From IMG/VR virus record IMGVR_UViG_3300025467_000007, positions 1 through 64,000 of that record: DNA of 64,000 bases, one strand, 5' to 3'. The notes under the pieces were generated by a model. The model made no database searches. It had not been told where the DNA came from and saw nothing but the letters and a program-made list of their open reading frames with translations. The DNA is from a virus. Position 1 is the first letter of the stretch. The number at the start of each line of letters is the position of its first letter. A program made the translations under genes and the position numbers. Of this stretch, positions 12,366 to 20,281 are shown piece by piece.

Positions 12366-12800
12366 ATGAAAGCTGATGAAAATTTATCAAAGATTTTTGA
12401 TGTAGAACCTCTTAAACAGGGTGAAGTTGCAAGCACGGGACAAGAGATTGTCCCAGCTTCAAACAAGATGGAAGAGAACGTGGATTATGACTATGACTCA
12501 GCTCGTAATAATCTACATAAATTATTGAATCAAGGACAAGATGCATTATATCATGCTTTGGAAATAGCCAAGCAATCTGAGCATCCAAGAGCCTTTGAGG
12601 TTGTAGGTAACTTAATGAAACAGTTAGCTGACACTAATGAACAACTGTTAACACTAAGTGAACGTAAGCAAAAACTAGATGCTCCTAAGCAGCAAGATGG
12701 AAATGCATCTGGTAAGCAAGTGACGAATAACAACGCGATATTCGTGGGATCTACTTCAGAACTATCTAAAATGATTAAAAACCTGAATAAAAATGATTAA
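12366..12800 (+). CDS. gp16: Terminase small subunit gp16
   Basis: A 144-residue protein with the gp16 core DYDSARNNLHKLLNQGQDAL and SEHPRAFEVVGNLMKQLADT followed by a short charged tail. Gp16 recognises phage DNA and activates the gp17 packaging motor. Length is close to T4 gp16 (164). Gp17 is not in this window; the next gene is a homing endonuclease whose ATG overlaps the gp16 stop by 8 bases. Confidence 0.85.
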   Translation: MKADENLSKIFDVEPLKQGEVASTGQEIVPASNKMEENVDYDYDSARNNLHKLLNQGQDALYHALEIAKQSEHPRAFEVVGNLMKQLADTNEQLLTLSERKQKLDAPKQQDGNASGKQVTNNNAIFVGSTSELSKMIKNLNKND

Positions 12801-13365
12801 ACCTACATATCTTTATATTAAACATCATACTATAACTGGAATGAATTATTTCGGTAAAACTACACGAAATGATATTGATAAGTATTTAGGATCTGGTAAA
12901 TATTGGATTAATCATATAAACAAGCATGGTAAAGAGCATGTTATAACTATGTGGGTTTCTGAGCCATTTATTGATAAAAGCAAATTAATTAAATATGCTA
13001 AGCTTATATCAGAAGAATTTAATATAGTTAACTCTGATAAATGGGCAAATTTAAGAGAAGAAAATGGAATTGATGGTGCACCTATAGGATACAGTCATTC
13101 AGACGAATCTAGAAAAATAATGTCTGAATCACACAAAGGTATTAGTAATAAAATCAGTGATGAAGCAAAAAAGAGAATGTCAGAAGCACAAAAGAAAAGA
13201 ATTATTACTAAGGAACACAGAGCTAAAATTGGACTTAGTATATCGCAAAACACAAAGGGCAAATTGAAACCTAAAACAATATGTCCAGTATGTGGTGTGA
13301 CAGGAGGAAACAACGTTATGAAACGTTGGCATTTTAATAATTGTAAAAATAATGTAGGAGAATAG
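12793..13365 (+). CDS. GIY-YIG type homing endonuclease with NUMOD3 repeats
   Basis: A 190-residue protein. The N-terminus has a degenerate GIY-YIG fold (YLYIKHHTITGMNYFGKTT, DKYLGSGKYW), then NUMOD3-like DNA-binding repeats (SDESRKIMSESHKG, SDEAKKRMSEAQKK), and a C-terminal CPVCG zinc motif with H and C further on. Such free-standing endonucleases cut intron-less alleles and spread themselves. It lies between gp16 and gp26, starting inside the last codons of gp16, and its base composition is richer in A than its neighbours, in line with acquisition. Confidence 0.8.
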   Translation: MIKPTYLYIKHHTITGMNYFGKTTRNDIDKYLGSGKYWINHINKHGKEHVITMWVSEPFIDKSKLIKYAKLISEEFNIVNSDKWANLREENGIDGAPIGYSHSDESRKIMSESHKGISNKISDEAKKRMSEAQKKRIITKEHRAKIGLSISQNTKGKLKPKTICPVCGVTGGNNVMKRWHFNNCKNNVGE

Positions 13366-13366
13366 T

Positions 13367-14080
13367 ATGGCATTACCAATTAATACCACGCCGGTATATA
13401 CGTTAACGTTACCTTCAACAGGTAAAGATATTAAGTATAGGCCATTTTTAGTAAAAGAAGAGAAAGCATTACTGATCGCTAATCAATCAGAAGACATTAA
13501 GGTCATGGTTGAGTCTCTTAAACAAGTCATCAAGGCTTGTATTAAGGATACAGTAGATGTCAATACATTCTCTACGTTTGACCTTGAATACGTGTTTACA
13601 CAGATTCGAGCAAAGTCTGTAGGTGAGATGGTTGACTTGTATCTTAAATGCGATACATGTGAAGATGAAAAAGCAGTAGCAAAGGTTACTATTGATCTTA
13701 CTACTCTAACTGTTGAAAAAGATCCAAGTCATACAAATAAGATAGGATTATTTAGTGATGTAGGTGTCATCATGAAATATCCTACAGTTGATGTAGTTAA
13801 TAGATTACAAAACATCGATCAAACCGACATGGATGAAGTATTTTCATTAGTGATTGATTGTATAGATTCAATTTATACATCTGACGAGATGTTTTCAACT
13901 AAAGATCAGACAAAAGCAGAATTAATGGAGTTCTTAAACAACCTTACTTCTGATCAGTTTGCAAAGATCCAGGCATTCTTTGAGACTATGCCTAAGTTGC
14001 AACACACTATTGATTATACATGCCCGGTATGTAACAAAGAGCATCATAAAGTATTAGAGGGACTCAACAGTTTTTTTTAA
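13367..14080 (+). CDS. gp26: Baseplate hub assembly protein gp26
   Basis: A 237-residue protein of the T4 gp26 family (208 in T4): YTLTLPSTGKDIKYRPFLVK EEKALLIA at the N-terminus and a C-terminal CxxC (YTCPVCNKEH) ending KVLEGLNSFF. It comes directly after the homing endonuclease and before gp51 and the tape measure. Its final codons run through eight T residues, and the gp51 frame is already open across this point, so a -1 shift would yield a gp26-gp51 fusion (see the slippery site). Confidence 0.85.
   Translation: MALPINTTPVYTLTLPSTGKDIKYRPFLVKEEKALLIANQSEDIKVMVESLKQVIKACIKDTVDVNTFSTFDLEYVFTQIRAKSVGEMVDLYLKCDTCEDEKAVAKVTIDLTTLTVEKDPSHTNKIGLFSDVGVIMKYPTVDVVNRLQNIDQTDMDEVFSLVIDCIDSIYTSDEMFSTKDQTKAELMEFLNNLTSDQFAKIQAFFETMPKLQHTIDYTCPVCNKEHHKVLEGLNSFF
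14071..14077 (+). other. Candidate -1 ribosomal frameshift site T TTT TTT
   Basis: The end of gp26 reads agt ttt ttt taa. The heptamer T TTT TTT is a canonical X XXY YYZ slippery site placed directly before the stop. A -1 slip enters an open frame that reads LINLSHESLHNYYKMNF and continues without a stop through gp51, giving about 297 residues. The gene order chaperone, shifted extension, tape measure copies the G/GT arrangement of many tailed phages. Confidence 0.6.
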
Positions 14081-14118
14081 TTAATCTCTCTCATGAGTCA
14101 TTGCATAATTACTATAAG

Positions 14119-14259
14119 ATGAATTTTGCACTGATGCAGTATCACCATTATGCACTAAGTGATATAGAAAACATGATACCATTTGAGAGAGAAATCTATG
14201 TGGCTATGTTGATTAAGTACTTAGAAGAAGAAAAGAAAAGGATAGAGAGTAGAAGGTAA
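14119..14259 (+). CDS. gp51: Baseplate hub assembly catalyst gp51-like, probably expressed by frameshift from gp26
   Basis: From the first ATG this is a 46-residue protein (MNFALMQYHHYALSDIENM, then IPFEREIYVAMLIKYLEEE). The same frame is open upstream to at least 14077, and the residues before the ATG (SHESLHNYYK) look coding, so the natural product is probably the C-terminal part of a gp26-gp51 fusion. No good ribosome binding site precedes the ATG. It overlaps the tape measure start (TAATG). T4 gp51 is much longer (249 residues), so gp51 naming rests on context and on the short gp51 forms in marine myoviruses. Confidence 0.65.
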   Translation: MNFALMQYHHYALSDIENMIPFEREIYVAMLIKYLEEEKKRIESRR

Positions 14260-15890
14260 TGGCAAAGAAACAAGATCCTAGTATGAACTTATCTTATATA
14301 CTTAAGAAGCAGGAAGAAGAAAAACTTTCTGGCTTAAGTGCTAATGTTGCGTCTCAGTTGACAGAAGCTGGAGTAAATCCTACAGCTACACCGAAAGAAG
14401 CTACTCGACAATCAACTAAAGAAAAGCCAACACCTCAACTTAATATAACTCCAGTATTAACTGAACTAAAATCACTTAACAATAATATGTTAAAAGTAGT
14501 AAAATCCATGGCAGAAAACAATGGATTACTTAAGACTCTTGTTAAGAATTCTAAGGAAGCTAAGTCATCTAAAAATAATCTTACTGAAGATAAACTTGAA
14601 GATCAAAACTTTAAAGACAAGTTAATGGATTTAATAATTGGTATCAAAGCTGGTACTGATAAGATTGAGAAGCCTAAGAAAGGTTTCTTTGATGATTTAG
14701 GTAAATGGGCTGCAGGACTTGCTTTAGCTCTTGGTGCACTTATTGGTTGGATTCAAGCTAAAGTTAAGTTCTTGTCTAGATTTATCCCAGATAACTTATT
14801 AGAATCAGTTAAAAAAAGGTTTGCAAATATTGGTAAGTTCTTTGAAGAACTAATAGCTCCACTTAAAGAAAGATTTGGTAAAGCATTTGGAAAAATAGCA
14901 GCATTCTTTGAACAAACTTTTAGTAAAATTAAGAAGTTACTTAGCTTTGATAAAGAGGCTAGTATTTTTGCAGAACTAGGTAAAGCTTTTAAAGCGTTCA
15001 TATCACCATTTAAAAATGCATTTAGGATCTTAAGAGTCTTAGTATCTGGCCCTATAAAAGAAGTTGAAGGCATATTTAGTGGTATAGCAAAGTTTGTTAA
15101 GACATTTAGCGGAGTTATAGGTAAAGTAGCATCAATAATAAAAATTATTGGAGAACCAATCCTAATCATCATGGCTATCTATGATACGGTAAAAGGTGCA
15201 ATTGAAGGGTTCAAAAAAGAAGGTATAGTTGGTGCAGTTAAAGGTGCATTAAAAGGATTATTCGATGCAACTATTGGAGGGTTCTTAGACTTAATTAAAG
15301 ATATAGGATCTTGGGTACTAGAAAAGATTGGGTTTAAATCAGCTGCTAAGTTTTTAGATTCATTCTCGTTTAAAGATTTATACAGTAAATTCTTGGACTT
15401 AATGTTTGCCCCAGCAAAATGGTTCCAAGATATGCTATTATCTTTATGGAATACTGTTAAGAGTATACAGATAGGACCATTTAGTATATTCGGTAAGAAA
15501 CTTGGTCCATGGAAACCTTTTGCATCTTTAGGTGGAAGTGATACATCGACACCGTCTGATAATACAAGTGCATCACCAACTTCTTCAGAATCATCTGATA
15601 ATACAAGTGCAACACCTACGCCGACACCTGCGACATCAGTAAGTCCAGCATCAAATAGTGTACAATCATCTGATCTAGCTCCATCAAGCAGACAAACAGC
15701 TGATACTGTTTATACAAGATCTGGAGAAAATGCTGGTATAGCACAAGCTTCTCCAGCTTCAGCACCAGTTTCAGTGGTTAATGCACCAACGACAATAACA
15801 AAACAAACATCTAATAACTTGATTAAGCTCCCGGTACGGGATGAAGATACTACTATCCAGCAGTATTATAGATCAAGGTTCGCATATTAA
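14259..15890 (+). CDS. gp29: Tail tape measure protein, gp29-like
   Basis: A 543-residue protein. The N-terminus is polar and probably coiled-coil (LTELKSLNNNMLKVVKSMAE); residues 145-390 contain several hydrophobic helices (WAAGLALALGALIGWI, IIKIIGEPILIIMAIYDTV), and the C-terminus is Ser/Thr/Pro-rich and low in complexity. This is the usual form of a tape measure, and T4 gp29 has 590 residues. It follows the gp26/gp51 pair as tape measures follow tail chaperones and is the last gene before a terminator. Confidence 0.78.
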   Translation: MAKKQDPSMNLSYILKKQEEEKLSGLSANVASQLTEAGVNPTATPKEATRQSTKEKPTPQLNITPVLTELKSLNNNMLKVVKSMAENNGLLKTLVKNSKEAKSSKNNLTEDKLEDQNFKDKLMDLIIGIKAGTDKIEKPKKGFFDDLGKWAAGLALALGALIGWIQAKVKFLSRFIPDNLLESVKKRFANIGKFFEELIAPLKERFGKAFGKIAAFFEQTFSKIKKLLSFDKEASIFAELGKAFKAFISPFKNAFRILRVLVSGPIKEVEGIFSGIAKFVKTFSGVIGKVASIIKIIGEPILIIMAIYDTVKGAIEGFKKEGIVGAVKGALKGLFDATIGGFLDLIKDIGSWVLEKIGFKSAAKFLDSFSFKDLYSKFLDLMFAPAKWFQDMLLSLWNTVKSIQIGPFSIFGKKLGPWKPFASLGGSDTSTPSDNTSASPTSSESSDNTSATPTPTPATSVSPASNSVQSSDLAPSSRQTADTVYTRSGENAGIAQASPASAPVSVVNAPTTITKQTSNNLIKLPVRDEDTTIQQYYRSRFAY

Positions 15891-15891
15891 A

Positions 15892-15913
15892 AAAGGGAGC
15901 TTTCGCTCCCTTT
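15892..15913. terminator. Bidirectional intrinsic terminator between tape measure and gp32
   Basis: A perfect 9-base stem (AAAGGGAGC / GCTCCCTTT) with the loop TTTC lies in the 26-base gap between two convergent genes. Both strands end in a short T-run, so it can stop transcription from both sides. Confidence 0.85.
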
Positions 15914-15916
15914 CTC

Positions 15917-16831
15917 TTATCCTTCGTCAGCTATCTTCTGAAAGAAACTCATATCGAATTCATCATCCGCATTGATCTCAGGCGCCTTTGATGCTATCGT
16001 AGGGGCTGGAGCCGATGGGTATGATGGAGGTGGAGCTACTGGCAACGGATCAGCTGATAGTTGTTCTGCTGTCGGTGTTGCTGTACCACCACTCAATACT
16101 GCATCTAACTTAGCTTTTAACTCGTCATATGACTTAAAGTTAGAAGCAGCAAGAAACTCTGACAGTTTGTGTTGAGCGTTTACTACTTCAAGGATACCTT
16201 CATCTGTAGATGCCACTGAAGTAGGTTCTGCAAACACTGATTGGTCATAGTTAGGATAACCTTCAACAGTACGCATACGGATCTTGAAGTTTGCACCTTC
16301 CCATAAGTCAAACACGTTGACTGGTTTTTCATCTTCAAACGTTGGTCTTGCTTTGTTCATGATCATATCAAATATCTTTTTACCATACTTGAATAGCATG
16401 ACTTTGCCATTGTTTTCTGGGTGTACAGGGTCTGATACAACTAAGATGTTTGAGATGAAGTTTAATCTACGTTTTTGTGTACGTGCGATCTCTTTGTTTG
16501 CATCTGAACCAGAGTTCCATAGCTTGGTGTTAAGTTCACCAACTGGATCGTTCTGACCTAGTGTCGTGAGTGAGTTCTCAATGTACCATTTACCTGTTGG
16601 TCCTTGGAATCCATGTGAGAAGATCTTTACCCATGGTAACTCATCACCTTCCACTCTTGGTAAGAAACGGATAACTGCAGCTGCATTACCTGCTTTATCT
16701 CTTTCTAATTTCCAAAAGCGATCGTCTGTGTAAGACTTAGTATCTGAGGAGGGGTTTACTGTCTTTTCGAATGCTGATGCTATAGCACCGAAGTCTTGAT
16801 TGCGCGAAGCGCGGAGTGTGTTAATGTCCAT
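15917..16831 (-). CDS. gp32: Single-stranded DNA-binding protein gp32
   Basis: A 304-residue protein equal in length to T4 gp32 (301). The basic N-terminus (MDINTLRASR) serves cooperativity, the core has the OB-fold (FLPRVEGDELPWVKIFSHGF, RRLNFISNILVV, NVFDLWEGANFKI), and the acidic tail ends NADDEFDMSFFQKIADEG, the site for partner binding. It coats ssDNA in replication, recombination and repair. Odd point: there is no cysteine at all, so the zinc site of T4 gp32 is absent. Starts at 16831 after AAAAGGAAAA; a late box lies upstream at 16889. Confidence 0.93.
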   Translation of the reverse strand: MDINTLRASRNQDFGAIASAFEKTVNPSSDTKSYTDDRFWKLERDKAGNAAAVIRFLPRVEGDELPWVKIFSHGFQGPTGKWYIENSLTTLGQNDPVGELNTKLWNSGSDANKEIARTQKRRLNFISNILVVSDPVHPENNGKVMLFKYGKKIFDMIMNKARPTFEDEKPVNVFDLWEGANFKIRMRTVEGYPNYDQSVFAEPTSVASTDEGILEVVNAQHKLSEFLAASNFKSYDELKAKLDAVLSGGTATPTAEQLSADPLPVAPPPSYPSAPAPTIASKAPEINADDEFDMSFFQKIADEG

Positions 16832-16888
16832 CGTATTTTCCTTTTAACGTTGTATTAATGTGTATAGAGCATGACTTCTGCTCAGCTT

Positions 16889-16896
16889 TATTTATA
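16889..16896 (-). promoter_or_regulatory. T4-type late promoter box upstream of gp32
   Basis: TATAAATA on the minus strand about 57 bases before the gp32 start, in the 92-base gap after gp33. The leader ends with AAAAGGAAAA as a ribosome binding site. No hairpin operator like that of T4 gene 32 was recognised. Confidence 0.65.
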
Positions 16897-16923
16897 CATC
16901 CACACATCACGAATGCAATAAAT

Positions 16924-17151
16924 TTATATATCAAGAGTACCTTTTTTGGGGAGGTAGTTATTCTCTATCATGTTCAATTCAATCTTTTGTTTGAGGTTCT
17001 TATTGATTAACTTACTGATATCTTCAGGATCAATGAAGTTCTTTTCACAGTATAGTAAGACTGCATCCATATGAGAGATTCGTTTATCTACCACTAGCTC
17101 TTCAATAAACAAAGCAAACTCATTTGTGGTCTTAAATATACGGCCTTCCAT
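16924..17151 (-). CDS. gp33: Late transcription co-activator gp33
   Basis: A 75-residue acidic protein with the short gp33 pattern of marine T4-like phages: FALFIEELVVDKRISHMDAV, LLYCEKNFIDPEDISKLI, and a C-terminus NYLPKKGTLDI. Gp33 bridges RNA polymerase, the gp55 sigma and the sliding clamp at TATAAATA promoters, which are frequent in this window. T4 gp33 has 112 residues, so this is the short form. It is coupled to the upstream gene by TAATG and lies next to gp32 as in T4. Confidence 0.75.
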   Translation of the reverse strand: MEGRIFKTTNEFALFIEELVVDKRISHMDAVLLYCEKNFIDPEDISKLINKNLKQKIELNMIENNYLPKKGTLDI

Positions 17152-17411
17152 TACAGCATACCTAGATAATAATCTGTCATCTTGATATTGTGCTTGATGT
17201 TCTCAAAAGCCTTATACTTATCGTTATATGCTTTCCAGACTGGCGATGTCTTATCTGTAGTAGCATTCATCTGATCATCGAATAATTCAAGGTACTCCTC
17301 GAAGAAAACGTTTAGTTCATTAAGATTCTTATTAAGTTCACCTTTTACCCTGATTAGTTCTGCTTTGTTACCTGTTTGGTAACTATGATTTATATGTTGA
17401 GCCACGTTCAT
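17151..17411 (-). CDS. Hypothetical helical protein next to gp33
   Basis: An 86-residue, probably all-helical protein (RVKGELNKNLNELNVFFEEY, LFDDQMNATTD, YNDKYKAFENIKHNIKMTDY). No family recognised. It is the first gene behind the promoter at 17436-17465 and is followed by gp33 with a one-base overlap, so it may be part of the replication or late-transcription module. Start is preceded by AGGAATAGGAC. Confidence 0.7.
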   Translation of the reverse strand: MNVAQHINHSYQTGNKAELIRVKGELNKNLNELNVFFEEYLELFDDQMNATTDKTSPVWKAYNDKYKAFENIKHNIKMTDYYLGML

Positions 17412-17435
17412 GTCCTATTCCTGATTTAAAATAAC

Positions 17436-17465
17436 ATTATACCATGATAAAGAATTAATGTACAT
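17436..17465 (-). promoter_or_regulatory. Phage promoter family member (ATGTAC-18-TATAAT)
   Basis: ATGTAC with the conserved extension ATTAATT, an 18-base spacer and TATAAT preceded by TGG (extended -10). Transcription runs towards 17411 with a leader of about 18 bases containing AGGA. One of ten such sites in the window. Confidence 0.75.
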
Positions 17466-17466
17466 G

Positions 17467-18144
17467 CTAATCTATTGAACCGTCTTCAACTTTAAGTTTT
17501 ATCTTTTTAGCTGGTTTTGGTTGGTCAACGATCTCATTTTGTTTTTCTGCTAACTTTTTAGATTGTTGGTCCACAGCCTCGAACCTCTTCTTAAGTCTTG
17601 GCTTGATGTCTTCTGAATTGAACCATAACTCGATGCCGTTTAGGACCTTCTGGATCTCATCAGCTGATAAGAAACCTTTATATGCATCCTTTAACAGCTT
17701 CTCACATTGGGCGATAGTGAAGTCTGTGTGTGCTTTAACTGTAGGAGTGTTACCGGCCGATCCGAATGATGCTGTGTGGATCATGATGTATGCTGTATCA
17801 TAGACATGGACAGCATGGCAATACATGGCGATAAGAGAGGCAGCAGAGTGACATGCACCCATAAGGAATGCAGTCACTTCTGCCTGAGATGAAAGGATGC
17901 CTGATATGATTGCTCCAGCAGAATCAAGGTTACCACCATTTGAGTTTATGTATAGGTGGATCTTGTCGTTCTCTGATGCATTTACAAGTAAAGAGATAAG
18001 CTCTCTATACTTTCCAGGTTCCTCTATCTCTTGATCTAGGAATACTTCATGTGTTCTATATACAGATTCAATCGTATTGATATGTACATTATTAAGTAAT
18101 CCACTAAATATACTAGGGACGTTTTCACCTGCAAGTTTGTTCAT
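17467..18144 (-). CDS. clpP: ClpP-like serine protease
   Basis: A 225-residue protein with the ClpP/crotonase fold: LYINSNGGNLDSAGAIISG forms the oxyanion region, MGACHSAASLIA carries the nucleophile S100, and YIMIHTASFG the catalytic H123. Length is close to bacterial ClpP (about 200), with a Lys-rich C-terminal extension. No Clp ATPase gene is in the window, so it may use a host unfoldase or act on prohead or host proteins. Ends close to a promoter for gp33; the downstream-coded SleB-like gene lies upstream. Confidence 0.82.
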   Translation of the reverse strand: MNKLAGENVPSIFSGLLNNVHINTIESVYRTHEVFLDQEIEEPGKYRELISLLVNASENDKIHLYINSNGGNLDSAGAIISGILSSQAEVTAFLMGACHSAASLIAMYCHAVHVYDTAYIMIHTASFGSAGNTPTVKAHTDFTIAQCEKLLKDAYKGFLSADEIQKVLNGIELWFNSEDIKPRLKKRFEAVDQQSKKLAEKQNEIVDQPKPAKKIKLKVEDGSID

Positions 18145-18146
18145 GA

Positions 18147-18674
18147 TTAACTCTTTCTATAAAATATATGATTCCCGATTACTGTTGTTATATGTACATT
18201 TTGCCATTGAGGATGTACTTCCTTTGTATGAAAGAACATGGCACCTTTTGTAACGTCTTCCATGTTCTTATAGTTCATGTATGCATATAAAGCTACGCTT
18301 CTTGCATGCTCAAATACTTCTTTCTCATGTCGTGTATACCTATAAGATATTGCTTTGATCCTCTTATAGTCATCACACCACCAAGAAAACTGACACGTCT
18401 CTTCTATCTTCTGTGTCATTGTACCACATATAGATGTTGGGTACTTTCCTGAGTGCACCCTGTTAAGGGTAACCATCGCGACAGCTATCTGTCCTTTTGT
18501 TGGTTCATATCCAGCTTCGTAGTATACGTTTTGTGCTAGACACTCGACTTGTTGTTTTTCAACCTTTGTTAGTCGTTTAGGTTGTTCGTACTTTGTAAAT
18601 AATGTTTGTGTTTGTGCTATGTTAAAGCAACACAGATAACACAGAGCCAATATTGCGGCGAAAGTCTTTCTCAT
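18147..18674 (-). CDS. Secreted cell-wall hydrolase, SleB/CwlJ type
   Basis: A 175-residue protein with an N-terminal signal peptide (MRKTFAAILALCYLCCFNIA). The mature part matches the Hydrolase_2 family: AQNVYYEAGYEPTKGQIAVA with the catalytic Glu, LNRVHSGKYP, TCQFSWWCD and a C-terminal FFHTKEVHPQW. These enzymes are lytic transglycosylase-like peptidoglycan hydrolases. Export by the Sec route suggests a lysis or wall-remodelling role independent of holin. A strong AAAAGGAGAA precedes the start, fed by the promoter at 18724. Confidence 0.85.
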   Translation of the reverse strand: MRKTFAAILALCYLCCFNIAQTQTLFTKYEQPKRLTKVEKQQVECLAQNVYYEAGYEPTKGQIAVAMVTLNRVHSGKYPTSICGTMTQKIEETCQFSWWCDDYKRIKAISYRYTRHEKEVFEHARSVALYAYMNYKNMEDVTKGAMFFHTKEVHPQWQNVHITTVIGNHIFYRKS

Positions 18675-18723
18675 GGGGATATTCTCCTTTTGATAGTACT
18701 TAGCTTTTTATGCGCTTAGTAGT

Positions 18724-18753
18724 ATTATACTTTAGTTATGAATTAAAGTAAAT
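18724..18753 (-). promoter_or_regulatory. Phage promoter family member (ATTTAC-18-TATAAT)
   Basis: ATTTAC plus TTTAATT, 18 bases, TATAAT; it overlaps the last codons of the exonuclease gene and drives the SleB-type gene at 18674 with a leader of about 43 bases carrying AAAAGGAGAA. Confidence 0.7.
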
Positions 18754-19393
18754 TTAATTTTTTGTATTGTTGACGGATATCAACTAATTGATTAATGAAG
18801 CCCTTACGCTTCTGTTGGAAGATTTGTGGTTTTGCATCGTCTACTCCTATGATTATCGTTAAGTCTGGAACTTTAATTCCTGTAAGTTCTTCGAACATAA
18901 CTGAATAAGCAGTTGCCTGTAAAAAGTAATGATCTATATTGTTAATATCTTTGGGGTTTTTGGATGTCTTAAAGTCTATTATACTTAATAACCCATCAAA
19001 CTCTCCGATACAGTCAACGGTTCCTGCCAATTGTAGTTTATCGGAATATAACTTGCTCTCTAGAGCATGTATATTGTCTATCTTATCCACCACTGGTTTT
19101 AAACTATTCCATAATTCAACGTCGAACATGTCGGGTTGAAGTGGCTTCCCTAACAGGAAATCCTCACATAGTGTATGGATACGAGTACCTCGGCTAGAAG
19201 CCTTTGCTGATACTCTATTTGCCTCTTCTTCACCTACTCGCTTACGCCATTCAGCGATGAATTGTCTATTCAAGAGGCCTGTTACTTGTGTTACGCTTGG
19301 ATATTTATCTCCAGATGGGGTTTGATATACTCGCCCCTCTGGAGAATCAATCCTTTGTAACACCGGAAACTCATGATATATAAAGTTCTTCAA
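18743..19393 (-). CDS. PD-(D/E)XK exonuclease, RecB-like
   Basis: A 216-residue nuclease. Motifs in order: a helical region with SSRGTRIHTLCEDFL (His motif), LAGTVDCIGEFDGLLSIIDF KTSK (Asp, then D-x-K), and QATAYSVMFEEL (QxxxY). This is the Cas4/RecB-type arrangement found in small phage exonucleases that process DNA ends for replication or recombination. Cas4 iron-sulfur cysteines are not seen. Confidence 0.8.
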   Translation of the reverse strand: MKNFIYHEFPVLQRIDSPEGRVYQTPSGDKYPSVTQVTGLLNRQFIAEWRKRVGEEEANRVSAKASSRGTRIHTLCEDFLLGKPLQPDMFDVELWNSLKPVVDKIDNIHALESKLYSDKLQLAGTVDCIGEFDGLLSIIDFKTSKNPKDINNIDHYFLQATAYSVMFEELTGIKVPDLTIIIGVDDAKPQIFQQKRKGFINQLVDIRQQYKKLNLL

Positions 19394-19609
19394 TTATTTT
19401 TTATCTGCGAACTTTGCCTTAAGAGTCGGTTTCTTTTTATGTTCTTTTTTAACTTCAGGCTTTGCTGCTTGTTTCTTTGCCGGTTCTGCCTTCTTAACCA
19501 CAGCAGGTTTTGCCTTAACTGGCTCTGCTGCACAAACATAAACAGTGTAACTAATTAAACCAAATGTAACTGCGATTGCTGTTAATTCTTTTGCATAATT
19601 TTTTAACAT
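19394..19609 (-). CDS. Small exported Lys/Ala-rich protein
   Basis: A 71-residue protein with one N-terminal hydrophobic segment (LTAIAVTFGLISYTVYVCAA), then a highly basic Lys/Ala/Pro tail (KKAEPAKKQAAKPEVKKEHKK). It could be a membrane anchor with a periplasmic basic tail or a signal-peptide protein. A cationic periplasmic tail could bind DNA or outer-membrane polyanions, possibly in lysis; this is inference. Promoter -10 lies 9 bases before its ATG. Confidence 0.65.
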   Translation of the reverse strand: MLKNYAKELTAIAVTFGLISYTVYVCAAEPVKAKPAVVKKAEPAKKQAAKPEVKKEHKKKPTLKAKFADKK

Positions 19610-19618
19610 GATAGTCCT

Positions 19619-19648
19619 ATTATATAATAAAAGTTAATAAAAGTACAA
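19619..19648 (-). promoter_or_regulatory. Phage promoter family member (TTGTAC-18-TATAAT)
   Basis: TTGTAC with TTTTATTAA, 18 bases, TATAAT; only 9 bases separate the -10 from ATG 19609, so the mRNA has at most a few leader bases. Confidence 0.75.
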
Positions 19649-20281
19649 TTAAGCTGTGAGTATAGCCAAAGCCTTATCATAGTGGGCTTGTCTCTCTTCG
19701 AGACCAAGATATCCACCATTAATAACCTTCGTCATACCTTTGATATCACCTGCATCAGCAAACCTGTTTAGGTTGTTCTTATTCCAAAACCATAGTGCTG
19801 AGTATAATGAAGTAGGTATATCATCTGTCACGAGGTCTGGATCATCCATCACTGTTTCTGGATCTTCGAAGAAGTCAGTAGCAAACTGTTTATAGTTTGC
19901 CTTACCAGTTAATTGGATTGGTCCTCTACCTCTATACTTCCAACCTTCACCTGATGATTCAGGACCATTACCCATCCTATTTTCATAGATACGGTTAGCG
20001 ATCTTTTCAGGTTGACGATGGTAGTTTGCTGCATCGCCATGAAAGTGTGTAGGGAAGAGTTTAACCAGTGCGTCTGAAGAGTAGTTTAGGTTCTCAGTCA
20101 ACTTTGTAAAATCTAATGACTCATGTGCACATTGAGCAATGAATGCTGTTACCCTTTGTGCAGTAGTTACTTCAAATTGAGGCAACTGTGTAACCATAGC
20201 GTTAAACCAATCATGCACGTTATGGTTACGTGTGATGATCTGACCTAACTTCTCTTCAGTGAAATCGAAATTAAAACTCAT
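19649..20281 (-). CDS. Endolysin, GH19 chitinase-like muramidase
   Basis: A 210-residue protein with the GH19 fold: AFIAQCAHESLDFTKLTENLNYS (catalytic E54 and E63), GPESSGEGWKYRGRGPIQLT, GKANYKQF and WFWNKNNLNRFADAGD. Phage GH19 enzymes cleave the peptidoglycan glycan strands at lysis. No signal peptide, so export needs a holin; the small membrane protein encoded directly upstream overlaps by one base (TAATG) and is a candidate. Confidence 0.9.
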   Translation of the reverse strand: MSFNFDFTEEKLGQIITRNHNVHDWFNAMVTQLPQFEVTTAQRVTAFIAQCAHESLDFTKLTENLNYSSDALVKLFPTHFHGDAANYHRQPEKIANRIYENRMGNGPESSGEGWKYRGRGPIQLTGKANYKQFATDFFEDPETVMDDPDLVTDDIPTSLYSALWFWNKNNLNRFADAGDIKGMTKVINGGYLGLEERQAHYDKALAILTA

